DNA of 9,633 nucleotides from CAYSIX01 sp964431205 (GCA_964431205.1 CAYSIX010000168.1:1-9633), one strand, 5' to 3'. Shown: positions 1-5,948, counted from the stretch's first letter. The notes: generated from the letters alone by a model not told the origin. Numbers and translations: made by a program.

Positions 1-1
1 G

Positions 2-718
2 GTCACCGCCGGCGTGCCGCGCAAGCCCGGCATGAGCCGCGACGACCTGGTCGAAACGAATGTGAAGATCGTCAAGAGCGTGAGCGAGAATATCAAGCAG
101 CACGCGCCCAACGCGATTGTGATCCTGGTGTCCAACCCGCTGGACGCGATGGTGTACACGGCGTGGAAGGTGACGGGCTTTGATACGAGCAAGATCATCG
201 GACAGGCCGGCTGCCTGGACGTGGCGCGCTTCAAGACCTTCATCGCGATGGAGACCGGCTTCAGCGTGGAAGACATCAACGCCCTGCTGCTGGGCGGCCA
301 CGGCGACGACATGGTGCCCCTGCCGCGGTTCACCAACGTCGCGGGCATCCCGATCACGCAGTTCGTCAGCGAGCAGCGGCTGAACGAGATCGTCGAGCGG
401 GCCAAGAAGGGCGGCGGCGAGATCGTCCAGCTCATGGGCACCAGCGCGTACTACGCGCCGGCGTCGGGCACGGTGCAGATGGTCGAGGCCATCGTCAGGG
501 ACAAGAAGCGTATCCTGCCGTGCGCCAGCTACTGCGACGGGGAGTTCGGGATCAAGGGTCTGTTCGTGGGCGTGCCGACGCTGCTGGGCGCCGGCGGGGT
601 GGAGAAGGTGGTCGAGATCGACCTGAACGCGGACGAGAAGAAGCTGCTGGACGAAAGCGCGGCACACGTGAAGGAGCTGGTGGAGGTGGTCCAGAAGCTG
701 GACGCGAGCCTGGCGTGA
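2..718 (+). CDS. mdh: Malate dehydrogenase, LDH-like type (5' end outside window)
   Basis: NAD-dependent malate dehydrogenase, interconverting malate and oxaloacetate in the cytoplasm (TCA cycle). The window starts inside the gene: 238 C-terminal residues are visible and about 70 N-terminal residues, including the Rossmann glycine motif, are missing. Visible signatures, numbered from the first visible codon: the substrate loop PRKPGMSRDDL (residues 6-16) with its two arginines; the SNPLDAM segment (44-50) with the conserved Asn; LDVARF (72-77) with the substrate-binding Arg; and GGHGDDMVPL (98-107), whose His is the proton acceptor. SAYYAP and KKRILPC follow as usual in the LDH-like malate dehydrogenases. 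The PGMSRDDL loop favours malate over lactate dehydrogenase. The frame is open to the window edge, so the GTG at 14 is not the start. No downstream + strand gene follows closely; the 150 bp after the stop show no U-tract terminator. Confidence 0.95.
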   Translation, partial: VTAGVPRKPGMSRDDLVETNVKIVKSVSENIKQHAPNAIVILVSNPLDAMVYTAWKVTGFDTSKIIGQAGCLDVARFKTFIAMETGFSVEDINALLLGGHGDDMVPLPRFTNVAGIPITQFVSEQRLNEIVERAKKGGGEIVQLMGTSAYYAPASGTVQMVEAIVRDKKRILPCASYCDGEFGIKGLFVGVPTLLGAGGVEKVVEIDLNADEKKLLDESAAHVKELVEVVQKLDASLA

Positions 719-838
719 GGTCGATCGTGGGCGAGCGGGCGGACCGGAAGCGCCGTGTCGGGCTCGCAGGCCGAACGCCGGGGTGGCGGGCGGCGTAACA
801 AACCGATCGCATGGGCACCCTCGAGGCGATGGATGCGG

Positions 839-857
839 GCCGGGCCGTGAGCCCGGC
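839..857 (-). terminator. GC hairpin after the small minus-strand ORF, no U tract
   Basis: A perfect 7-bp stem, GCCGGGC / GCCCGGC, with a 5-nt loop. On the minus strand it begins 11 nt after the stop of the 869-967 ORF. It also lies 120 nt past the mdh stop, so it could serve both convergent genes. No U run follows on either strand. Its plus-strand 12-mer CCGGGCCGTGAG recurs in the hairpin after rpiB (3572-3592), in the same orientation relative to the gene it follows. Confidence 0.4.
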
Positions 858-868
858 GACGAGCGGGA

Positions 869-967
869 TCAGCACAGGGCGGCGAAGGTCAGCAGGGTCA
901 GGAGGACGATCCTGCGACGATTGGCCATCCGGTCGCCATGGAAGCTGAAGAGGCGGGTCATGGTCAT
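869..967 (-). CDS. Candidate 32-aa hydrophobic-tailed small protein
   Basis: Unrecognised small ORF of 32 aa. It begins MTMTRLFSFHGDR, continues MANRRR, and ends in a hydrophobic stretch IVLLTLLTFAALC, with the stop right after the Cys. The basic RRR before the hydrophobic tail predicts a single membrane segment with its N terminus inside. The ending resembles a lipobox (L-x-A-C-like), but nothing follows the Cys. Support for expression: Shine-Dalgarno AGGGGAG (976-982) sits 8 nt before the ATG; a near-consensus sigma-54 promoter lies at 1002-1017; and a stable hairpin starts 11 nt after the stop. The frame stays open upstream to 1198, but that stretch is poor coding sequence and has no comparable ribosome site. 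It could be a small membrane peptide, a leader peptide, the stub of a degraded lipoprotein gene, or chance. Real expression is inferred. Confidence 0.35.
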   Translation of the reverse strand: MTMTRLFSFHGDRMANRRRIVLLTLLTFAALC

Positions 968-1001
968 GATCGAGTCTCCCCTGAAGGTCCGCTCTAAGAC
1001 C

Positions 1002-1017
1002 AACAAGGGGCGTGCCA
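1002..1017 (-). promoter_or_regulatory. Candidate sigma-54 (-24/-12) promoter for the small ORF
   Basis: On the minus strand this reads TGGCACG-CCCC-TTGTT. The sigma-54 consensus is TGGCACG-N4-TTGC[A/T]. All bases of the -24 block match, preceded by the favoured C at 1018, and the spacing is exact. The one mismatch is T for C in the -12 GC, which is normally strongly conserved. The start site would fall about 12 nt downstream, near 990-993, leaving a leader of about 25 nt with the AGGGGAG ribosome site. Sigma-54 promoters need an upstream-bound activator; the direct repeat at 1040-1071 is a candidate site. Confidence 0.35.
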
Positions 1018-1039
1018 GGGCGGACGCGCGAGGCGACGA

Positions 1040-1071
1040 AATGGGTAAAGTCTTTTCTCTAATGGGTTTAG
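1040..1071. promoter_or_regulatory. 11-bp direct repeat with 21-bp period, possible operator
   Basis: AATGGGTAAAG (1040-1050) and AATGGGTTTAG (1061-1071) match at 9 of 11 positions. Their 21-bp spacing is two helical turns, which places both on the same DNA face. They lie in an AT-rich island within otherwise GC-rich DNA, between the divergent ORFs at 869-967 and 1146-3131. They are 23-54 bp upstream of the candidate sigma-54 element. A dimeric regulator or an enhancer-binding protein could bind here. The regulator is unknown. Confidence 0.35.
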
Positions 1072-1145
1072 CGTGGATTTCCGCCGTTCGCAGGCCCGCC
1101 GGTCGTCCGGGCGTGTTGTCCCCACGCCACAGCCGTGGGCGGGCA

Positions 1146-3131
1146 GTGCGGACTCGGGACCACATCGCGGTTCTGAGCATCGCGGCCATTATCCTCATCG
1201 CGGCCTCCGGCGTCCAGAGCCAGCCGTTAGAAAATGACGATCAGCCAACCCTGGCGGCCCCGCGGCTGGACCGCAGCCACGCCCGTCAGGCCCACCGGCT
1301 GGTCGAGCAGTGGGTCCGTGCGGGCGCGGTCGATCCGGAGGCCGCCCCGATCGAGGTGACCGGCCTGCTGGGCGTGCGGGTGACGATCCGGCTGCAGGGC
1401 TATCGCATGGGCCTGGGTGACGCGTTCCGGGCGGACCTGGGTCGTCTGGACGAGAGCCGGGCGGTGGACGTGACGGCGCTGCTCATGACAGCGGCGCAGG
1501 CGGCTCTGGAGGGGGTGCGCGAGAGCATGGCCGATGCCCGCCTGCGGGCGGTGATCTACGGGCGGGAAGACCGCGGGCAGCGGCAGGTCCGTTACAGCGA
1601 CTTCGCGGGGCAGTTGCTCGTGGACGTGCAGTTGGCCCACCGCCAGGAGCCGATCCGGATCGCGGCCGACGACCCGCCCGAGACGGTCCTGGGCCGATGG
1701 GCGCCCGGGTATCACGGTCTGCGGTTGCCCGAGCGTGCGGCGGGCCGGGCCGGCGGCGAGCCCGATCCCGGCGCGGTGATGTGGCCCGCCACGGCCATCG
1801 CGCTGAACGTCGCGCCGCGCAGTCAACTCGTCCAGCTCGTCGATCAGATGGGCTATGACCCGGAGGAATGGACGCGGCTCGGGCGATCGGACGCGCTGCC
1901 GCTGCACCGTTTCGATGTCTTCCACTTCGTGCGCCCGCAGACCGACAGCGTCGTGCTCGAGCTGATTCGTGGCGGCCAGCTCCTGCCGGCGCACCGCGTC
2001 GATGCCCGCACCCTCGACAACATGACCGATCGCCTGGCCATCCACCTGCACGGACACTTCACGACGATGCTCGGGTCGGTCAACGGCACGTACCACCCCT
2101 CGCGGGATCGGTACGACCCGCCGCTGGCCCGAGACGATGAGGTGGCGCTGGCCTGTTACGCGCTGACGCGGTACGCGGCCTATCACCGGGCGCTGCGCCC
2201 GGTCGACCCGTACGTCGCGGACATGGCCAACACCGCGCTGCGCCAGGCGCGTCACCTGGCTCGGCGTCTGGCCGAGCCCGAAGAAGACGTGGATGCGCCG
2301 ACCGCCGCGCTGTTGATCCTGGCGATGGTCGAAGGTCGCTCGCTCGAGCCGCGGACCGACCTGCGCGACGCTCTGGCCGCACGACTGTTGAGCTGGTGGC
2401 AGGCGGATCGTGCCGCCTCGCCCGAAGAGCGAACGAGCGACAGCGTGACGCTTGCCCTTGTGGCGTCGGCGCTGGCGGCCGTGTACGAGCAGAACCGCCG
2501 CGACGACCTGGCCGCGGTCCTGCCGGAACTGATCGAAGCGGCCTGGTCGGCCTCCGAGGCCCGCCCCGGCGTCGGCACGCTGCCCTGGCTGGTCCTGGCA
2601 CGGACGAAGGCGGCCACGCTTCAGACCGATGCGCCCGACCCACAATCCACGGCCGGGCATCGGGCCTCGCGCCTGGCCGACCTCGTGGACCTCCTGATGG
2701 CTCAGCAGGTCATCGAGCCGCCTGACTTCGGCCCGCCGGACGTCGTGGGCGGCTTCGTGTTCACCGCCGGCCCGCCCGGCAGCCCGCCGGCCCCCGACTG
2801 GCACACCGCCCAGGGCCTGATGTTCCTCGCCCTGTGCCTGCGTGACCCCGCCGTCTCCGCCGATCGCGACACCCTCGGCTGGCTCGTCACCGCCCAGTTC
2901 GCCGCACGGCTGCTCGGCCAGCTCATGATCGACGTACCCAACGGCTACTACATCCGAAACCGCGAGGTGGCGCTCGGGGGCATGCGGATGGCGCTGTGGG
3001 ACAATCGCCTGGCCCCCTCGGTCAACGCGATGGGGCTGCTCGCGGTCACCGAGCTTCGCTTGACCACGCACGCGATTCAGTCCGACGAGCCGTGGTCCGA
3101 CGACGCGGCCGACCAACCCGCCGAGCGCTGA
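1146..3131 (+). CDS. Secreted protein: AMMECR1-like domain plus helical toroid-like domain
   Basis: Predicted export protein of 661 aa, function unknown. I chose the GTG at 1146 because it gives a compact signal peptide: RTRDH, then the hydrophobic IAVLSIAAIILIAASG, then a VQSQ cleavage region. The in-frame ATGs at 1041 and 1062 and the GTG at 783 would add codons with poor third-position GC. Residues ~40-262 resemble AMMECR1 in layout: a VRVTIRLQGYRMGLGDAF strand-loop near 80-94; a helix; VDVQLAHRQEPIRI (160-173); a GYHGLRL turn (188-194); and QMGYDPEEW (234-242), followed by LPLHRFDVFHF, like the family's GWD-x-EEF and YRF endings. The family's LRGCIG motif reads YRMGLG, so its Cys is gone. 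Residues ~325-640 form repeated amphipathic helices, as in alpha/alpha-toroid folds. I infer both domains by eye. The + frame is preferred over the long antisense ORF because its protein composition is normal and it carries a signal peptide. Confidence 0.7.
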   Translation: MRTRDHIAVLSIAAIILIAASGVQSQPLENDDQPTLAAPRLDRSHARQAHRLVEQWVRAGAVDPEAAPIEVTGLLGVRVTIRLQGYRMGLGDAFRADLGRLDESRAVDVTALLMTAAQAALEGVRESMADARLRAVIYGREDRGQRQVRYSDFAGQLLVDVQLAHRQEPIRIAADDPPETVLGRWAPGYHGLRLPERAAGRAGGEPDPGAVMWPATAIALNVAPRSQLVQLVDQMGYDPEEWTRLGRSDALPLHRFDVFHFVRPQTDSVVLELIRGGQLLPAHRVDARTLDNMTDRLAIHLHGHFTTMLGSVNGTYHPSRDRYDPPLARDDEVALACYALTRYAAYHRALRPVDPYVADMANTALRQARHLARRLAEPEEDVDAPTAALLILAMVEGRSLEPRTDLRDALAARLLSWWQADRAASPEERTSDSVTLALVASALAAVYEQNRRDDLAAVLPELIEAAWSASEARPGVGTLPWLVLARTKAATLQTDAPDPQSTAGHRASRLADLVDLLMAQQVIEPPDFGPPDVVGGFVFTAGPPGSPPAPDWHTAQGLMFLALCLRDPAVSADRDTLGWLVTAQFAARLLGQLMIDVPNGYYIRNREVALGGMRMALWDNRLAPSVNAMGLLAVTELRLTTHAIQSDEPWSDDAADQPAER

Positions 3132-3152
3132 GTCGCGCCGGCGTCGCGCTCG
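3122..3152 (+). terminator. Hairpin overlapping the stop codon of the secreted-protein gene
   Basis: A 7-bp stem, CGAGCGC (3122-3128) with GCGCTCG (3146-3152), whose 17-nt loop contains most of the TGA stop. No U tract follows. It may act as a 3'-end stabiliser or a weak terminator. In DNA this GC-rich it could also be chance. Confidence 0.25.
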
Positions 3153-3442
3153 CCTGACGATCACACCCGCTGTTGCCTGGTGCGGCGCGACTGCGCCATT
3201 GCGAGGCATCGGCGTCCGCGTGCCTGCGACGCGCGCGGCCGCGCCGCTAGACGCAACGCGACGGGCAGGGCCAACGGCGGATCGAAAGCGGCCTGAGCGT
3301 CGGGGATCGACGACACGCGAACGGTCGTCACACGACGGCCCCGCGCGGCACGCGTCTTGCACCTCTTGATCCGCGTGAGGCACGGAGGGGCAATCCACGG
3401 TTGCCTTGGAAGAGGGGAACGCGGGGACACGGGCCGACGCGA

Positions 3443-3528
3443 ACCGGTAGTGAGCGACCGGTGAAGTCGGTCGGGCGTCGCGGGCTGCCACCGGTAGCTC
3501 CCGACGCCTCCCCGCCGTTCCCTTTTTT
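3443..3528 (+). other. Structured non-coding stretch with hairpins and T6 tract
   Basis: This lies within the ~475-bp gene-free interval 3132-3606. On the + strand there are two mutually exclusive hairpins: ACCGGT (3443-3448) with ACCGGT (3457-3462), and CGACCG (3455-3460) with CGGTCG (3468-3473). A long imperfect hairpin follows at 3474-3508. Its outer stem is GGCGTCG/CGACGCC, then GG/CC after a C-T mismatch, and its inner stem is GCTGCC/GGTAGC (one G-U pair) around the 3-nt loop ACC. The T6 tract at 3523-3528 comes 14 nt later, further than in a classical terminator. A small hairpin GGCAA/TTGCC lies upstream near 3390-3406. I recognise no known RNA family (not RNase P, tmRNA, SRP RNA or a common riboswitch). 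It could be a small RNA with its own end, or unrelated GC-rich sequence. ORFs across it are rich in Arg and Pro and unconvincing. Confidence 0.25.
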
Positions 3529-3571
3529 GACACGCGTCCGCGGCGTCCGCCGTGCGTGCATCGCTCAGCGA

Positions 3572-3592
3572 CCGGGCCGTGAGGGGGCCCGG
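3572..3592 (-). terminator. GC hairpin after rpiB, no U tract
   Basis: A 7-bp all-GC stem, CCGGGCC (3572-3578) with GGCCCGG (3586-3592), and a 7-nt loop. On the minus strand it starts 14 nt past the rpiB stop. There is no U tract. The + strand 12-mer CCGGGCCGTGAG is identical to that in the hairpin at 839-857, and the position relative to the preceding minus-strand stop codon is similar. This suggests a recurring 3'-end element. Confidence 0.45.
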
Positions 3593-3606
3593 AGGGGGAG
3601 GAAACG

Positions 3607-3923
3607 TCAACCGGCGGCTTCGAGCGCTTCGACCTTTTCGAGGCGTCGCCGGTGGCGTGGCTCGGCCGAGAACCGCGCTTCGACGAACGCGTGCACCAGC
3701 TCGATCGCCAGCGCCTCGCCGATGATGCGCGCCCCCAGGCACAAAACGTTCATGTCGTCGTGTTCCACGCCCTGATGAGCCGAGTAGGCGTCGTGACAGA
3801 CGGCGGCACGGACGCCGCGCAGCTTGTTGGCCGCCACCGACGCCCCCACCCCGCTTCCGCAGATCAACACCCCCCGGTCAGCCCGCCCCCGGGCCACGGC
3901 CAGGGCCACCGCCTCGGCGAACT
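3607..3923 (-). CDS. rpiB: Ribose-5-phosphate isomerase B, C-terminal part (cut by assembly gap)
   Basis: C-terminal part of an RpiB/LacAB-family sugar-phosphate isomerase, which interconverts ribose 5-phosphate and ribulose 5-phosphate (non-oxidative pentose phosphate pathway). Reading out of the N gap, the protein runs FAEAVALAVARGRADRGV, then LICGSGVGAS with the catalytic Cys, then VAANKLRGVRAA, CHDAYSA with the catalytic-site His, and HDDMNVLCLGARIIG. It ends ..EALEAAG. From the residue after GSGVGAS to the stop there are 76 residues. The opposite flank supplies exactly 73 residues up to GSGVGAS, and 73+76=149, the usual RpiB length. This part therefore repeats residues already present at 3934-4021, at about 67% nucleotide identity. 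It has no start codon of its own. A GC hairpin follows the stop. Confidence 0.85.
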
Positions 3924-4021
3924 NNNNNNNNNNACCGACGCCCCGACGCCCGACCCGCAGATCAGCACGCCGCGGTCCGCCTGGCCATGCTGGATGGCCT
4001 GGCCGACGTAGCGGGCGAAGT
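3836..4021. repeat. Divergent 88-bp duplication flanking the N gap
   Basis: Positions 3836-3923 align without indels to 3934-4021, offset 98 bp. I count about 29 mismatches in 88 bp. Both copies encode the same RpiB active-site segment, ADRGVLICGSGVGAS, preceded by different helices (FAEAVALAVARGR versus FARYVGQAIQHGQ). The right copy begins directly at the last N. This is the pattern of two overlapping contigs that could not be merged, or of two tandem paralogues with the middle missing. Confidence 0.85.
3924..3933. other. Assembly gap (10 N)
   Basis: Ten unresolved bases inside rpiB. The round length suggests a placeholder and not a measured distance. The two rpiB parts are in different reading frames across it (the offset between their frames is not a multiple of three), so no protein can be read through. 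Confidence 0.98.
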
Positions 4022-4154
4022 CCGGATAATCATCCTCGCCGTTGAGCTGATGGGCGCCCAGATCCAGCACCTCGTGGCCGAGTCTCTCGATCGCCTCGGC
4101 GACGGGCTGCTTGAGCGGGTAACCGCCGTGATCCGAGGCCAGGGCGATTTTCAT
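3934..4154 (-). CDS. rpiB: Ribose-5-phosphate isomerase B, N-terminal part (cut by assembly gap)
   Basis: The N-terminal 73 residues of an RpiB-family isomerase. The ATG at 4154 opens MKIALASDHGGYPLK, with the phosphate/substrate-binding Asp-His pair (SDHGG, residues 7-11). HEVLDLGAH and DYPDFARYV follow, then ADRGVLICGSGVGAS (59-73) with the catalytic Cys at 66. The start is supported by Shine-Dalgarno GGAG (4162-4165), 7 nt upstream. The gene is divergent from the HDOD-GGDEF gene at 4431; the 276-bp interval holds its candidate promoter and operator. The family includes ribose-5-phosphate isomerase B and the galactose-6-phosphate isomerase subunits LacA and LacB. The DHGG motif and length favour RpiB, but substrate cannot be settled from a split gene. 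Confidence 0.88.
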
Positions 4155-4198
4155 GAGGCATCTCCGGGGCGCGTCGGCGTCCGCCTGCGCCGGGCCGC

Positions 4199-4226
4199 AT
4201 TATCGCGGACCCGCGATCGAACGCAA
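4199..4226 (-). promoter_or_regulatory. Candidate rpiB promoter
   Basis: On the minus strand: GATAAT (4199-4204, 5 of 6 to the -10 consensus), a 16-bp spacer, then TTGCGT (4221-4226, 3 of 6 to the -35). The start site would lie roughly 35-40 nt upstream of the rpiB ATG, leaving room for the GGAG ribosome site. The inverted repeat at 4202-4217 fills most of the spacer. Sigma factor preferences in this organism are unknown. Confidence 0.35.
4202..4217. promoter_or_regulatory. 16-bp inverted repeat, candidate rpiB operator
   Basis: ATCGCGG-AC-CCGCGAT: perfect 7-bp arms around 2 bp. It overlaps the end of the candidate rpiB -10 box and lies between -10 and -35, where a bound repressor would block polymerase. 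The alternative is a 6-bp RNA hairpin with a 4-nt loop in a transcript starting upstream. The regulator is unknown. It could also affect the divergent gene at 4431. Confidence 0.35.
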
Positions 4227-4430
4227 TCGCGCTGAGGTGGTTGCGAGAGCAGAAGTAATGACGCTTCGGCTATCAAGGGGACTTTCCCTGATGCCGATGT
4301 CTCCTCTGTATCGCGGTGAAGGTCGGATCGGCTCCAGCGTGCACCGTGGGTCTGGGGCAACCACACTCCGTGGGGGAAGTGCGGCGTTGCAGGATCCGCG
4401 GCAGCAGGAATCATCAGGAGCCACCGTCAC

Positions 4431-5933
4431 GTGAACAGCGAGCTTCTCGAGCGCATCCTCTCCAGTTCGCGCCTGCCCAGTCTCCCGGCCGTGGCCATGC
4501 GTGTCGTGGACCTCTGTCGCGACGACAACGCCTCGATCAAGCAACTGGCCGAGATCGTCAGCCACGACCCGGCCCTGGCGACCAAGCTGCTCAAGACCAT
4601 CAACAGCAGTTATTACGGCTTGCGGCACCGGATCACCAACGTGCAGCAGGCCGTCTCGCTGCTCGGGCTGAATGAAGTCAAGATGCTGGCCCTGAGCTTC
4701 AGCATCCTGCCCATGCTCCGCACGCCCGAGGGCCTGGAGTTCGACGCCTCGCCGCTGTGGCTGCGCAGCCTCTTCTCCGCCGTCGCCGCCCGGGCGCTGG
4801 CCCGCGACGTGCGCCTCGCGCACCAGGAGGAGGTGTTCGTCATCGGCCTCGTCCAGGACATCGGCGTCATGGCGCAGCTTCAGTCCTTGCGTGGCGAATA
4901 CGTCGGAACGCTCTCGTCGCACATGAAGGACCACGCCGCGCTGTGGAAAGCCGAGCGCAAGGCCCGCGGGCTCGACCACGCACAGGTCGGCGCCGCCCTT
5001 GCCGAGAAGTGGCACCTGCCCGAGCTGCTGGTCGAGGCCATTCGCCACCACGAGCGGCCCGACAAGGCGCCGTCGGAGACACGGCAGCTTCTTTGGGCGG
5101 TGGACCTGGGCGCCATCGCCGCCGAATCGTTCCTTCAGGGCCGCGAGGTCGGCCAGGCGCAGACGTACTTTGTCGAAGCCCGCAAGCGTTTCGACCTCGA
5201 GCAGAACCGGGCCGCCGGCCTGCTGGAGCAGGCCTATCACGGCTGCCGCGAACTGGCGAAGATCTTCAACCTCGAGGCCCGCGCGATGCGGAACCCCGCC
5301 GAGGTGATCGCCGAGGCGAATGAGATGCTCTGCGAGCTGTCGCTGCAGGCCTCGCAGGCCGCCGCCGAGCTCGAGCAGCAGAACCGCGCTCTGGCCGAGC
5401 AGTCCAAGCGCGACGGCCTGACCGGCGTCAACCACCGCGGCGCGTTCGATCCGTACTTCGAGATGCAGGTCAAGCGGTGCGTCGGCGAGGGGCTGCCGCT
5501 CAGCGCGGTGTTCCTTGATGCGGACAAGTTCAAGGACCTGAACGATCAGCACGGCCACGCCGTCGGGGACAAAGTCCTGCGGGCGATCGCATCTCTTCTG
5601 CTCGAGCACACGCCGGAGAACGCGTTCATTGCGCGCTACGGCGGAGAAGAGTTTACGGTCACGTTGCCCGGTCGCGGGCTGCGTGAGTCCGTGGCCATGG
5701 CCGAGGGCCTGCGCCGGCGTGTCGAGGCGATGAAGATCCAGCCCGACGCGGGCGCCTCGCTGACGGTGACGGTGAGCATCGGCGTGGCCGCCTGGGAGCC
5801 GGGTGAGCCCGAATTGACCGCCGCGCAATTGATTGACGCGGCGGATCAGGCGATGTACGCGGCCAAGGCGGCGGGGCGGAACCAGGTGCGTGTGTATCGA
5901 CCGCCCAACGTTTCGCAGGCGCGTGTGGCCTGA
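4431..5933 (+). CDS. HDOD-GGDEF protein, probable diguanylate cyclase
   Basis: Predicted cytoplasmic signalling protein of 500 aa; no signal peptide or membrane segment. Residues ~5-210 are an HDOD domain (SSRLPSLPAVAMRVVDL, SHDPALATKLLKTINSSYYG, ITNVQQAVSLLGL). As is typical of HDOD, the metal-binding HD pair is not intact: the site reads GLVQDIG (139-145). Residues ~290-327 are a Glu/Gln/Ala-rich helix, likely a coiled-coil linker. Residues ~328-490 are GGDEF: DGLTGVNHRGAFD (328-340), FLDADKFKDLND with metal-binding Asp (361-372), HGHAVGD, and RYGGEEF (402-408), the intact catalytic motif that makes c-di-GMP from two GTP. The inhibitory RxxD I-site, expected at 395-398, reads PENA and is absent. 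The GTG start is set by AGGAG (4416-4420), 10 nt upstream. The signal sensed by HDOD is unknown. No adjacent c-di-GMP effector is visible. Confidence 0.9.
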   Translation: MNSELLERILSSSRLPSLPAVAMRVVDLCRDDNASIKQLAEIVSHDPALATKLLKTINSSYYGLRHRITNVQQAVSLLGLNEVKMLALSFSILPMLRTPEGLEFDASPLWLRSLFSAVAARALARDVRLAHQEEVFVIGLVQDIGVMAQLQSLRGEYVGTLSSHMKDHAALWKAERKARGLDHAQVGAALAEKWHLPELLVEAIRHHERPDKAPSETRQLLWAVDLGAIAAESFLQGREVGQAQTYFVEARKRFDLEQNRAAGLLEQAYHGCRELAKIFNLEARAMRNPAEVIAEANEMLCELSLQASQAAAELEQQNRALAEQSKRDGLTGVNHRGAFDPYFEMQVKRCVGEGLPLSAVFLDADKFKDLNDQHGHAVGDKVLRAIASLLLEHTPENAFIARYGGEEFTVTLPGRGLRESVAMAEGLRRRVEAMKIQPDAGASLTVTVSIGVAAWEPGEPELTAAQLIDAADQAMYAAKAAGRNQVRVYRPPNVSQARVA

Positions 5934-5948
5934 GCGTTTGATGTAGTC

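Noticed and set aside
783..1145. Upstream extension of the secreted-protein ORF to GTG 783 or ATG 1041/1062
   Set aside because: The added region has poor third-position GC and overlaps the small-ORF module and AT-rich control region. It would also put a long non-signal stretch before the signal peptide.
968..1198. Upstream extension of the small minus-strand ORF
   Set aside because: It has no ribosome site comparable to AGGGGAG at 976-982, and its sequence resembles non-coding control DNA.
1227..3533. 768-aa minus-strand ORF opposite the secreted protein
   Set aside because: Its product is rich in Arg, Gly, Ala and His with no domain. The + strand frame has a signal peptide and normal composition. 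High GC keeps antisense frames open.
3132..3606. Known structured RNAs (RNase P, tmRNA, SRP RNA, cobalamin or TPP riboswitch)
   Set aside because: None of their conserved sequence blocks could be found on either strand.
3401..3775. 124-aa + strand ORF between the secreted-protein gene and rpiB
   Set aside because: It is rich in Arg and Pro, has no domain, and runs antisense into the well-supported rpiB.
4200..5828. 542-aa minus-strand ORF opposite the HDOD-GGDEF gene
   Set aside because: It is an antisense shadow; the + frame has unmistakable HDOD and GGDEF motifs.
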